DNA of 48,517 bases from the NCBI GenBank assembly GCA_000827265.1, contig KN834810.1, forward strand, positions 285,594 through 334,110. The letters are read 5' to 3'. The notes under the pieces are model-generated. The model had not been told where the DNA came from. It did not search any database and saw nothing but the letters and a program-made list of their open reading frames with translations. Of this stretch, positions 9,801 through 19,974 are shown piece after piece. Within the stretch, counting starts at the first letter, position 1. Each line of letters opens with the position of its first letter. The translations under genes were made by a program, and so were the position numbers. Source of the DNA: Collybiopsis luxurians FD-317 M1. Its lineage: Eukaryota > Basidiomycota > Agaricomycetes > Agaricales > Omphalotaceae.

Positions 9801-10144
9801 TGGAGGCAAAATCTGCATTTGAAACCATTGGTGATCAACTTGGTGCTGCACAATGTCTTCAGAGTCTTGGAAACATTTCTAGAAAAGAAAATCAATACCC
9901 TCAGGCCAGAACTATGTTACTGGAAGCAAAATCTATCTTTCAGGGCATCGGAAACCAACTTGGTAATGCACAGTGTCTTCATCATCTGGGTAACATTTTG
10001 CAAGCTGAATGTAAACATTCAGAAGCCAAAGAAATGCTTTTGAAAGCAAAATTGTCATTTGAACACATTGGGGACCAACTTGGCATTGCAAAGTGTCTTC
10101 AAGATCTGGACAGAATTTCTTTGATAGATCTTAATCACTTCTAA
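6803..10144 (+). CDS. STAND-type NTPase receptor with 14 C-terminal TPR repeats (fungal NLR-like), two exons
   Basis: Start ATG 6803; exon 1 6803-6906, intron 6907-6960, exon 2 6961-10144, giving 1095 aa. The short N-terminus (MFGQAQQFSIHGSQFIYNAG) resembles the leader of many basidiomycete NACHT/NB-ARC proteins. Then come FTGRDELV, P-loop GAGGMGKTA (residues 74-82, Lys80), Walker B ILLVLDNF (148-155), a sensor-type Arg188 in VILTMRA and a GLPL-like CMPLAI (242). A helical linker leads to 14 TPRs of 40 residues from about 513 to the end; repeat 11 is one residue short. Such proteins act as cytosolic nucleotide-driven switches, in fungi linked to non-self recognition or heterokaryon incompatibility; the ligand and effector here are unknown. 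Repeats are nearly identical in DNA (120-bp period). The exon is strikingly CpG-poor yet free of stops. Its C-terminus is duplicated at 556-1153. Confidence 0.88.
8395..10125 (+). repeat. 120-bp coding tandem repeat array (TPR-encoding)
   Basis: About 14 consecutive units encode the TPRs of the receptor. Anchor words such as gaagccagagcaatgctt, ctggaagcaaaatctgcatt and cttggtgctgcacagtgtct recur every 120 bp with few changes. One unit near 9655 is 117 bp. The high sequence sharing between units implies unequal crossing-over or conversion keeping them alike. Confidence 0.93.
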
Positions 10145-11666
10145 ATAGTTTCAGCCGTGAATAGTGCATGTATAAGTATAGTAAATCTTCAATTAAAACA
10201 CTGTATGTTTGTTACTCCTAAGTGGTTAAAAGTGCGCAGAAGGCAGTTCACTTAATACTGAGCTCCAAATTCTGAGATGTTCAAAGGCCAACTTCCAAGC
10301 GGAACCACAATTTATATCAATGTACTGCTGCACATGATTATCTGCTGGAATCCTTTGACGATGTAAGTTAGACTACGATATACACCGATAATCTATAGGA
10401 TGTGTGTATATATCGCCTGCGAGAAGTCAGGGGGTCCGGCAATGCCAGGATTTCATTTGAGTTTTCAATTCATTTGATTTTGTAAGAAATGGATCACAGC
10501 CACGAAATTTGAATGGATTGAATAGGTGGCTGTGGGCCTATTCTTATGTCATCGAATCCTGGCAATGCCCCCACGCCTACTCTAGGACTATTGAAAAACT
10601 CCTCTACAATTAAGCATTTGTAATTTTGTAAAGTTGCATGTAGACAACAATTATGAGCATAAGCCATGTAGCCATATAATGTAAAATAATTTATTTAGAC
10701 TACCTGCTGTTCTGTATACTGTACAGAAGAGTCATGCAGAGTCAATACACGAGTCGACACTGAAATGGACAACGCAGTAGCAACTACTCAATGCATAGTC
10801 AGTGTACAGTATATTGCAGTCACGCCTATGTCACTGTTTGTGCTTTATCAATGAGTCAATGAGACTGAGTTATCTTGTATCATACTGTCAGTTTGGAGTT
10901 GGTGAGTTTGCATTTTACTCAGAGTGAAATTCATAGCATTATGATAAACATCTGTGCTCGTTGGACAGCAAGCTGTGATCTCGATGGAAGGGGCAGGAAG
11001 ATCAATTGAACTCTAGCTACTACAGTATATATAAGGTGAATAAATGGAATGAGTCAATGGGATCAAATGTAGTGAAATGGCGGATACTACGGACGTGGAG
11101 CGGCCGGACAATACTTATTCCTTACCAGTGCTGTCCAAGTCCAACAGTCAGATAAAGCATCCTTCTGCGACTCACTTCTAACTCTATCTGTACCACCGGT
11201 CTAGCTTCCCACTGGGAGCGACTGACCTACCAGATCATCCTTTGTGAGTTATCTTACACACTGGTGCACCAACAGTGTACCGCCAAAATACTCACAATCA
11301 AAATACAGTTTAATATTTCGCTGGTCTTGTCTACAGCAGAGGTACGTATAACATATGTATATAGGTATATAATGTGCGGGTGTCAAGTGGTGTGTGGCGT
11401 GCATTACAAACTAGAGGTCCATGGAAAGAGAAGTTCATGAAAACAAACTATCAAGAATGAAAAAAAAAAAAAAGAGACAAAAACAAGATAACTTAACGAA
11501 CACCAGGAGCGCAGAACGATACAAGCTACAGAATCAATTACGTCTTCAGGCAGTCTAATTGTATATAGACATCGTGAGGAGGGGGTAGATCAATACCGCG
11601 AATAAATGGAATAAACGAACAACGAGCCAGAGAAACGAAAAGTAGGAAAAAGAAGCACCGACTCAT
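10145..11666. other. Intergenic region between receptor and protease; convergent 3' ends
   Basis: No gene. It holds a fold-back candidate (10430-10572), the parent sequence of the duplicated 3011-3448 block, the empty mariner-MITE site near 11279, and a 13-15 bp A-run near 11460. Both neighbouring genes end here, so it should contain their 3' untranslated regions. Confidence 0.55.
10430..10572. repeat. Short fold-back / MITE-like inverted repeat (143 bp)
   Basis: The left side gggggtccggcaatgccagg and the right side aatcctggcaatgccccc are imperfect inverted partners. A second internal pair, cacagccac and gtggctgtg, would extend the hairpin. No target duplication was found, so assignment to a transposon family is open. 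Confidence 0.45.
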
Positions 11667-14600
11667 TCAAACCCGCTCATACATACAAATATACGCTTTG
11701 GCTTTTAACACCTCCTCAAGCGTAGTCAGCTTCACGACAGTGTCACTGATGTACGCCCATTGTCGAGACCCGTTCATAGAACCAGGCGGAGGAGGAAGAT
11801 TGGTCGAATCGGTTTGCGTGGCGGCGGCTGGAATATCGGATGAGTTTGGAAGGGCGGTATAGGAAATGTAATGTCCTCCGAGCTGCAAGATAATAATGAT
11901 TAGTGAATACCATTCGGGTCGAGGATTAGAGTAACCCACCATATTACCAATATGCACCACCACCGCATAAAGCCGGTACATACACCTCTCCTTGTGCTCT
12001 TTACTCTTCCTCTTTACCCCACCACCAGCGCCTCCAGAAGCACCACCACCAGCACCAGCCTTCCGACCCAACCCAAAATCCTCCTTCTTCGGCGCCAAAA
12101 ACGGCGTCAAATCAAAATACTCTGGAAACGCTACATAATCGTCTAGCTTTTTGAACCCGCTCGAGAACGACATGATCGGGTTCTTGTTGATCTGCTGGAA
12201 TCGCTTGAGGTGGATGACGAGGATCGGGGGAGGGGTAGCGATGAGGTAGCGTTTGTAGGCTGGATGCATGATCACTTCTTTGGGTTTCGGTTTGGATTTC
12301 GGTCCGTCGCCGTTGGGTCTGCGATTCGGTTTAGTGGATCGGGTGTTGAGCTTTGAAGGAGGGAGCAGCTTGGGTCGAGGGGAGGAAATGGGTCCTGGGG
12401 TGCGTACGGAGGTGGATGACGACGATGTTTGTCGGTACTGGCTACTAATGCCGTTGCTGGTAGCTTTGGTATTGAATGATGGTGTCGATGGGTCAGTCGT
12501 TGACGGTAAAGTATTTGCACTTGCCAACGAATCAAAGGAGGGTTCCAAAGGCGCTGCGGAAGCTGTAGTGCTAATCGAAATCGAGTCGCTTTCCCCGCCA
12601 TCGGAGCTATAATCTATTGCATTCGAGATATTCGTGCCGGATTCTGGAAGATTGTTCCTGGAGTTGGTCGACACGGAGAGTAAAGAATCACCGTTAGTTT
12701 CATCGGGGGTAGGCTCGGTGATGATTACAGGTATGTCAGATGTATTGCTTGTAGCCTTTTCATTGTCGGGAGGCTTGGCCGTGAGCAAGGAAGGGCTATC
12801 CCTACCATCTTCCGCGTTCGTCGTGCGTATTGAAGGTATTGACCGCACAGCCCCTCCAGAAGTTGCTATAGAGGGCTGCGCCGCCTGGCTAGGTAAATCC
12901 GAGCGACTATCGGAAACATCAGACGAACGACGACCATTGGGAGAACCGCCAACAACGACCGGAGGCGAAGAGATGACCGAAAACGCTCCACTGTTATTTC
13001 CATGGGCATACAGCCCAAGCGTCGGCGAAGAATAAGACAATAACGGGCTATGCGTCATAGTAGGGGAAGCCGGAGCAGATGACGCCTTGAGTTGGTGATC
13101 TGAGCCATCGGATTCATCGCCAGGAGGTGTTGCTGGTGACGTCCCCTCCTCGCTCTCGCTCTCACTATCGTCATCGTCATCATCACTACTACTATCCTCC
13201 TCCTCATCGCTATCTCCCGCTTCTCCATCTTCCTCCCTCGCCCTTCTCTCTTCCCTCCTCTTCCCCTTCTCCTCATACCACCCGTTTGCCAACTTCCAAC
13301 ACCTCCTACACCCAACCACATTCTCCCCATCCAACACCTCCACCGCAGTAAACATCTTCAAGCACTCCTCGATCCCCGCCAACGGCAACTGTCCCAATTT
13401 AGGAAACCACGCCGTCCCTGGTGTCGTCGGTATCGAAGTCGCCAAAGACGAAACAGAAGCTGCAGCAGGCACCGACGAACCCTGTTCATCCCCATTCGAA
13501 GGATGATGCCAACTCGTAAGGAAATCAAATGGGTTGGCCCCAGAGGCTTGGGAAGTATTCACATCCGCAAGAATGGCCCGCAGGTATTCCTCCTCTGCCT
13601 TGGACGGTTTGGGCGGTTTAGGCGACTTGGACCGAAGGTAGGGAGCCTTGGGGGGCGCAGCATCTGCGAGGGTGGGAACAGCTTCATTCGATGGACTGGG
13701 GGAAAGAGACGTCGGCCTCGATTTCGATTTTGCGCGCGAGACAAGATCCTGGGACGCTCGTTTGAGAAAGAGCGGCGGTGTGGATTGAGGTCTCTCCGGA
13801 GACAGGGAAGGGCGGGAAAGGCGTATTTCGGGTGAGTCCGAGTTTATAGGACTGAGTCTGTTCGACTCGACGCTTTTGCGAGCTCGAGAACGAGATCCTC
13901 TCTCTTTTTCCTTTTCTTTTTCCTTCCCTTTCTCCTTCTCCTTCTTCCCAATCCCGACCGACATGCTGATTCTTCGCGATATCCGTCCCCATGCATCCTT
14001 GTCCTTCGACTTGTCTCGTTCAATCTTGGGCGCCTCCGCAAACTCGATGCGCTTTTCGTCCGGAGTCAGTGGGCCGAGACCGGGAGGCGGTGGTAAGGAT
14101 TTCTCGGGCACTTCACTATCCGTAGTTGTCTCCCGTGAGTCGCTAATCAAAGCATCATCTTCGTCATCGGTCGTATTTGTCCCACCACCATTCGTCAGGC
14201 CATCCAGGCTTCGTCTTCGACTCGAATCGGGAGAGAACATCGGCTCGTGTTCAGCGATTCCGCCAGGGTTTGGGGAAGGAGGCACAGACGACGATCGTAC
14301 ACCAGATGTGATCGGTCCCGGTGGGTCGAGGTTGATGTCGATTGGGGGATGAGGAGCAGGTTGGGGTTCTGCAGCAGTCAATGGAGGAGATATAGTAAGA
14401 TCCGAGGGTACTTCAGTGGCAGATACAACTCGTTTCCCCTTCCCTCCCATTCCCATCTTCCTCGCTAGCTTTTTTAACCTATCCCGCTTCCTCTCCTTGG
14501 CGTAATCCTCCGGCTTGATGCTCAAACTTAAATCGTTGAAATCTTCGTACGTCTGGGAAACATGTTTACATTTCTGGCAGACGAGGATGCTCGTGAGCTG

Positions 14601-15435
14601 GCCACCGAAAAGCATGTCGGACAAGGACACAAGACGGGTCGACTCGTCGTCCTGAGCGAGATCCGCTTCATCGGCGATAGTGTGAAAGTTGTTTGGTGTG
14701 ATCGTCGTACGCCTCTGGACTTTTTTCTTCTTGCCATTAGCAGGCGGGGGTTGGCGCTTCTTTATGACCTGTTTATGGATTTTCCATATATTAGCTTAGA
14801 CCCGGTCGTAAACTATATGGCCACGTACATCGAATTCCTCCATACGCATAGCATCCAGTAATATCCGCAGGAATTCATGAGCGTCTTGCTGCGCAAAGTC
14901 GAGGTATTGATCGTATTTACGACCCAATGCAGTCAGAAGCGGCCTGAAAGCACCCATCAGCATCGGCTAGGGTAAACAATGCGGTCTGCAACTCACTTGG
15001 GGCTCAAGATGTCTCTCCTCCGCAACCGTTGGGCCTCCCAGGCACGGTACATGACGGAAATGAAAACGTCGCCGATTGGCATCGAATCCACCCATCTCTG
15101 CTCATAAATCCCACCCAATTGATGCCCATTCGTTAACTGAGGTGACCGCTGCGAGGCGAGAAGGGTATTCGACTGTTCTTGGACTTTGGGAGGTATCGGT
15201 TCGAAATGGACAAGCTGGGAAAGGAGCCGAGTTGCTATAAGCTGGATCGCGATCTCAGTATAGACTTTGTATCGAAATAAAGGCAGAAACGTACACCTTG
15301 AAGGACCGAATTCATGAAACAAGTATTTCCATGGTTGATAAGGCCAGGAGGCAGTAAAGAAAGCCGTTCTTGCTCTTCTTGCTGCTTTTTTGCACGGTAT
15401 ATTTCCTGTGGCGTTGGGGTCTTGGATTTAGCCAT
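11667..15435 (-). CDS. Ubiquitin-specific protease (USP/UBP, C19 family; USP16/45-like), five exons
   Basis: Exons 15435-15295, 15241-14997, 14943-14829, 14768-11940 and 11882-11667 give 1181 aa in frame. It removes ubiquitin from proteins through a papain-like Cys-His site. The Cys box GLINHGNTCFMNSVLQG has Cys39 as nucleophile; QQDAHEF follows at 147-153; the His box LGGHYISY carries His1114, with a downstream W-A-Y-I-S-D strand. Two CxxC pairs (VCQKCKHV and VGCRRCWK) form the usual zinc ribbon. About 650 low-complexity residues rich in Ser, Pro, Lys/Glu and a long acidic run are inserted within the catalytic domain, as in USP16/45-type enzymes. The start ATG sits just before KSKTPTPQEIYRAKK. 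CpG is normal and the frame intact, so this is the working copy; damaged copies lie at 4079-5578 and about 29040-30938. Confidence 0.92.
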
Positions 15436-15988
15436 AGATGAACAGAATGATATCCAAGAAGTGTGGATATCTCAGTGTCCCCAGGGTTCGATAAATATTG
15501 GGGGGGAACAAGGCTGCGCGTCGTATTAGTACAAGTTGTATACAATTATTTAATCGGCCCGTCACAGTTGACTGTCCGTCCGCTTCGGCGCCTTTTCGAG
15601 GTTCAACGTTACAGCCAGTGGTGGCGCTGTTTGGGTAATAGTGGTAGAGTAGTAGAGTAGAAGGAAAAGAGCAACCGCGGTTCAAGTCCAACGCATAGAA
15701 TTACACCCAACTTGGAAACATCAACTTCTCACGTCCATCGGCGTAATTTCGCAGCTCAGGTCTTTTGCAGTTCCGCCGTCAATCCATATACAGACAACAG
15801 TCTCGAATATATCTTTCCAGGTATCACACTAACTGCAATTGGGCTTCATGCGCGCGGGAACGTAAGGGAATATCCAATGAGGCAGCTAAACGTAGTCAAC
15901 GTTCCTTGATATACATATCAACGGTTCTATGAAACCCTATAAAATCGGCAGAGCTATCAGTATTCAAAAGCGACTAGACAGCTCTCGG
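15436..15988. other. Promoter region of the protease and 3' end of the Bin3 gene
   Basis: No gene found. The protease is transcribed leftward from 15435, so its promoter is here; the Bin3-type gene ends at 15989 on the same strand. A tRNA-like B-box word near 15680 was checked and rejected. Confidence 0.5.
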
Positions 15989-16971
15989 CTAGTTCTCACC
16001 TCCTTCTCCAGTAGTTCCAAGATGACGTGCGGGACCGAACCCTAACGACTCAAGCATAGACTCAAAGTTGCTGGGCCGCAGCTTCAGATTCTGCACAGTG
16101 TCGCGCAGCGAGTCATTCATTCTCCTGACCTTTTTGTACCCTTCCCATTCCTGAGGCTCTAGAACAAATACGCCTCCCGGGTTCAGGACAGAATAGATGC
16201 GCTGAAAAAACGCTCGGAGACCCTCATCCCCGCCATTGGCGTGTATCCATTTTGATATTGAGAACCTGTGTGCGTACTTTATATTTATCTCGACTCAATT
16301 GGATAGAACAGAGTCAACTTACGCGACGACGACGTCGTACCCGTCCGCATCCTCTACGATCTCTTCCTTCGTCCAATCCGCAGTTCTGAACGACACATTA
16401 TGAGGAAAAATATGTTTTCCTCTTGTCTGCGAAGGAGGAATGGGGAGAGGACCAAAAGAGTGTTGCAGCGAGGCCGGAAAGTAGTTCAATTGAGGCCGTG
16501 CCAGCCCAGTCGTCTCGACCTGAATGGAATTCAAGTCTTCCTTATTTCCGGTTTCCCCCAGTTCTGAAGGAGGATCATAAGGCTTCTGCATAGACCAGAC
16601 TGCCTGCCGCCTTTTCCATGCTGCCCGTATCAGAGTATCATCAATATCAACTCCGACAACTTTATGCGCGCCCCAAGCTTGCGCTACCAAATATCTAGAA
16701 ATTAGTCTACTGGGTTTGAGGCACCACATACTACCCACCAATCTCACAAGTGACCCAACCCTCATTACATCCAATATCCAAAACCTTCTTACCATCAAAA
16801 GTATCCTCGGGCAGCAGCGCCAGTCGAGGATCAGTCACTGAAGGTCGTTTCAGGTAATATCTGGCAGTACGAAAAGAGATAAGCTGAAAGAGCTCAATTT
16901 CGAGCTCTATGACGCGTAACAGATGGCCGTAAAGCTTACCCATAATAATTTCCGTGAGTAGGTAATGACAT
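15989..16971 (-). CDS. Bin3/MePCE-family RNA 5'-phosphate methyltransferase, four exons
   Basis: Exons 16971-16940, 16860-16735, 16694-16323 and 16265-15989 give 268 aa. The spliced N-terminus reads HGNYYGYYLKRP, the family hallmark, followed by DPRLALLP and the SAM-binding motif VLDIGCNEGWVTCEI (37-51), then VVGVDIDDTLIRAAW (acidic residue binding the SAM ribose). Further blocks are YDVVVAFSISKWIHANGG and GGVFVLEPQEWEGY. Members of this family (human MePCE, Drosophila Bin3, S. pombe Bmc1) methylate the gamma or 5' phosphate of small Pol III RNAs such as 7SK, U6 or telomerase RNA; which RNA is used here is unknown. Four GT-AG introns-exon joins keep frame, and the third intron is only 40 bp. 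The stop is TAG at 15991-15989. Length fits the compact fungal members. Confidence 0.92.
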
Positions 16972-17443
16972 GAAGCGGAGGAAGGAGAATGTTTAGACGC
17001 TCAGAACGATAACCTTAAGCGCCGTGGTCGCGCACGCGACCGACACGCTTCTTTCTTCCCATATCGCAATAACGTGTGTCTGCAAGTCCCAGAATGTCAG
17101 AAATGCTATGTCTCTCAACTCCAGTAAAAGCCATTTTGCAAGATAAACGAGAAGTAAAGCTTCGACGCAACCAGCAGCTTGCATTTTCGTGGTTTATTAC
17201 CGAGTGGCAGCCTATTCGGAAGCCACACAGTACACTTAGAATGCGTTCAACCCTTTCCATAGGACTTCAGGCCAAGTCACAGTACTGTTCGGAATCTCCG
17301 TTCCGTTATTTGTTTCATGTTTTCTTCCTAAAATTTGCCTTAATTCCCGTACGATTCAATGGCTGGCAGGACCTTGACACCAGTATTTTGATCTTCTATA
17401 AGGTATCCGGTACCGGTAATGTCGATTTCATCCGTTCCCCTCA
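16972..17443. other. Divergent intergenic region between Bin3 gene and P450 pseudogene
   Basis: No gene recognised. It should hold the Bin3-type promoter and the former P450 promoter. A minus-strand 81-codon frame (17015-17260) lacks recognisable motifs. Confidence 0.5.
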
Positions 17444-19432
17444 ATGTATACCCTCCTTGCCTCTATAGGTTTCTCCTGCTTTGCAACGCTAGCGCTCTAC
17501 TGACTCTTCTTCCATCCACTTCACAAGTATCCGGGACCACTCTTTGCAGCATTGACAGACTGGTACGAGGCATACTATGATATCGTCCGAAGGGGAGGGC
17601 TGGTGGCCGAGTTTGACAGACTTCATAAACTTTACAGTGGGCTTCTCAATCTCTCTTCGAGAAAGGTCAAGTTCATAGATCAATTACTCCTTTTTAGGCC
17701 CTGTTATTTGAGTTGGTCCGAACAAGGTCAGTTGTAAACGACACGCCTCCACTCAAGATCTTTATACGCATTTAATGCAGTTGCATTTTAACGATAGGCG
17801 TGCCTATCATGACATTTATACATACGGGACAACATTGGTCAAAGAGCGTAGTTTTTATTACGGGAGTGGCGCGCATGTACTTGAGGGCGTTGTTACTATA
17901 CTTGATCCTCAAGCAGCAAAGAATAGAAGAGGCCTTTTGGGACCTTTGTTCTCTCGTCAAGCATTGATAGACCTCGAATATACCATTCAAAAGAAGCTGA
18001 TCGTCTCATCTTGACTATACTATGAATACCCATTTACCGCTTGAACAACAGGTCGACCAGCTAGTAAATTTACTTGAAGAATGTCACAACTCCCCCACTT
18101 CTAGTGCAACAATCTCTTTTGCTTACCGTTCTCTCACCACGGACATTATCACAGAATACTGCTTTGCCGACTCTACCGACACCCTCGCTGATCCAAACTT
18201 CTCCCATCCCATAGTCAAAAGTGTTCGCGATCTTATAAAACAAGTTTGGATTCAGCGCCACTTTCCTTTTATCATCAGAATTGCCATGAGAATACCTCCA
18301 AAATTTGTTTTGTGGCTTTTCCCCGCTTTCAAAAGTCACGTCGACATGATAGCAAAATACAAGCAACAAATCGACAGCCTCATTCGCAACCCGGATGCCT
18401 TATCCAATACAGATCACAAGACAATTTACCACCATCTTCTGGAACCAAAAGATCCAGAGTTGCGGCCTTCTAGGACAATGCTAGTGGACGAAGCCTTTAC
18501 TCTTGTCGCTGCCGGAAGTGACACAGTTGGGCATATTTGCACCCTCGGAACATATTTTGCACTTAAAGATTCCTCAATTTGTCAAAGACTTACTGAAGAA
18601 CTTCGTGAAGCATGGCCTGATAAAGGCAGACTAATGAGTTTTGTTGCCCTAGAAAAATTACCTTACTTGGTAAGTGATGTTCCTTAGATTTTACTACCTT
18701 GAATGACTATAAGTACATATTTTACAGACCGCATTTATCAAGGAAACACTTCGCATCTCTATTGGTGTTGTTCATCCCCTTCCTCGTGTAGTAGTTCACG
18801 AAACCCCAGAAATAGGTGGTCTGAAATTGCCTTCAGGTGTGAGTACCTAGTTTTGTGATTTGTCCATGTGCAAAATGGTGTTTAATGCAGACTATTGTGG
18901 AAATGAGTCATCTATTCATGCACATGAATCCGGATGTCTTTCCTAACCAATACACATTCAATCCTGATCGATGGTTAGCGGACGAGACAAAGAGAATGAC
19001 GCTCGATTTAGTTCCTTTCAGTAAAGGACCCCGTATCTGGTAAGTACAAGCTTTTAAATTGAGAGGTTTACTGAGATATGGCTAGTTTAGGACTCAAGTA
19101 TGGAAGCCTATCTTGTATTGTATTCCTTGAATCTTTGACCTCTTCCTCACAGTCTAGCATGGACTGAGCTATATCTCATCTTTGGCAATATCTTTCGAAA
19201 ACTCGAGTTGGCACTTGTTGAAAAAAATCAGTAAGTCTAGCTCTACGATATGTATTTAACTGTATAGCTAACTGGCTCATGACCTTCTTCCAGGCGAAGC
19301 GATTTCAATTTACAGAGCATGTCGGATTATGTCCTTCCACAATGGAAAAAATTTGATTACAAGGTGTTTGTAAAAGAGTTCATGAATAACTTGCCAGTGG
19401 CGAAACTTGCTATAGCTTCAATTTTTTCCTAA
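17444..19432 (+). pseudogene. Cytochrome P450 pseudogene (copy 1 of 3)
   Basis: It follows the same nine-exon plan as the intact P450 at 19975-21924. Recognisable parts are LFFHPLHKYPGP, the I-helix AAGSDTVG, KETLR (ExxR), FNPDRWL and, after splicing, the haem motif FSKGPRICLGLN. It is broken at three points: TGA at 17501-17503 where the paralogues have CGA (LYRLFF); TGA at 17709-17711 where the paralogues have CGA (VRVGPNK); and CT instead of GT at the exon-3 donor near 17997. Both nonsense changes are C-to-T at CpG. The C-terminus also reads past the usual stop into a longer tail ending at 19432. The rest is well conserved, so inactivation is not ancient. Confidence 0.88.
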
Positions 19433-19974
19433 GCTTCACGGAGTTGAAAGTAAGCACCAGCACTAGTCATAAGTATTTAATTCATTTTTATGGCGAAAAT
19501 CTGTGTATCAGCTTTCATAAGTCCGATCAAAATTATTGAAACCTTTTTCTTCGAATACCAGTATAAAGAATATATATCACAACTTGAAGGTAGAGTTTCC
19601 TGTTTCTGGTTCAATTTTGTTTTCCGAGTCAATCCTCGGACTGTCAAGAAGCAAGAGTTGATACGTACTTTCGAACCAATTTATATTCTGATGTCCTTTC
19701 GGTTGTGTTGCAGTGTGGAACTTCACGATACCACTTGATGAGGATGCTTTCTTGTTCTTTCGCTATCACATTTTAACGGCCGATGAACCTTAAACTCCCT
19801 GGTCGACTTCTTCTTCACAGGGTTTCCAAGGCTGCTTTATAATCAAATGGGCTATCGTGAGCTTCCAGCATACATAGCACTGAATAGATTTGCGTCAGAA
19901 GCTGGGTTTAATGACATGCATATGGATGATAACATATAAATGCAGAGGCCATGTCGACCTGATCCTTCCCACCC
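19433..19974. other. Promoter region of P450 copy 2, duplicated upstream of copy 3
   Basis: From about 19718 to 19974 the sequence matches 32480-32737 (and its repeat at 33001-33224) with scattered differences, for example tttaacggccgatgaacctt. This shows that P450 copy 3 arose with its 5' flank. No other gene is visible. Confidence 0.65.

Noticed and set aside
8395..10125. Regular 120-bp periodicity that could be mistaken for a CRISPR or satellite array
   Set aside because: The period is an exact multiple of three, the frame is open throughout and each unit encodes a TPR.
6971..10144. Translation start at the TTG at 6971 for the receptor
   Set aside because: Nuclear fungal genes do not normally start at TTG; a good ATG exon with in-frame splice lies just upstream.
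12268..14352. Plus-strand frames of up to 158 codons opposite the protease
   Set aside because: They lie in low-complexity exon sequence of the intact protease and are explained by its composition.
6803..15435. Receptor plus ubiquitin protease as a two-gene immune system
   Set aside because: They are convergently oriented, differ in CpG state, and the protease looks like a widespread housekeeping type. Co-duplication alone does not show joint function.
15610..15700. Possible tRNA gene: TAGTGGTAGAG followed by GGTTCAAGTCC
   Set aside because: The T-arm stem does not pair (CGCGG against CCAAC) and no acceptor stem could be formed.
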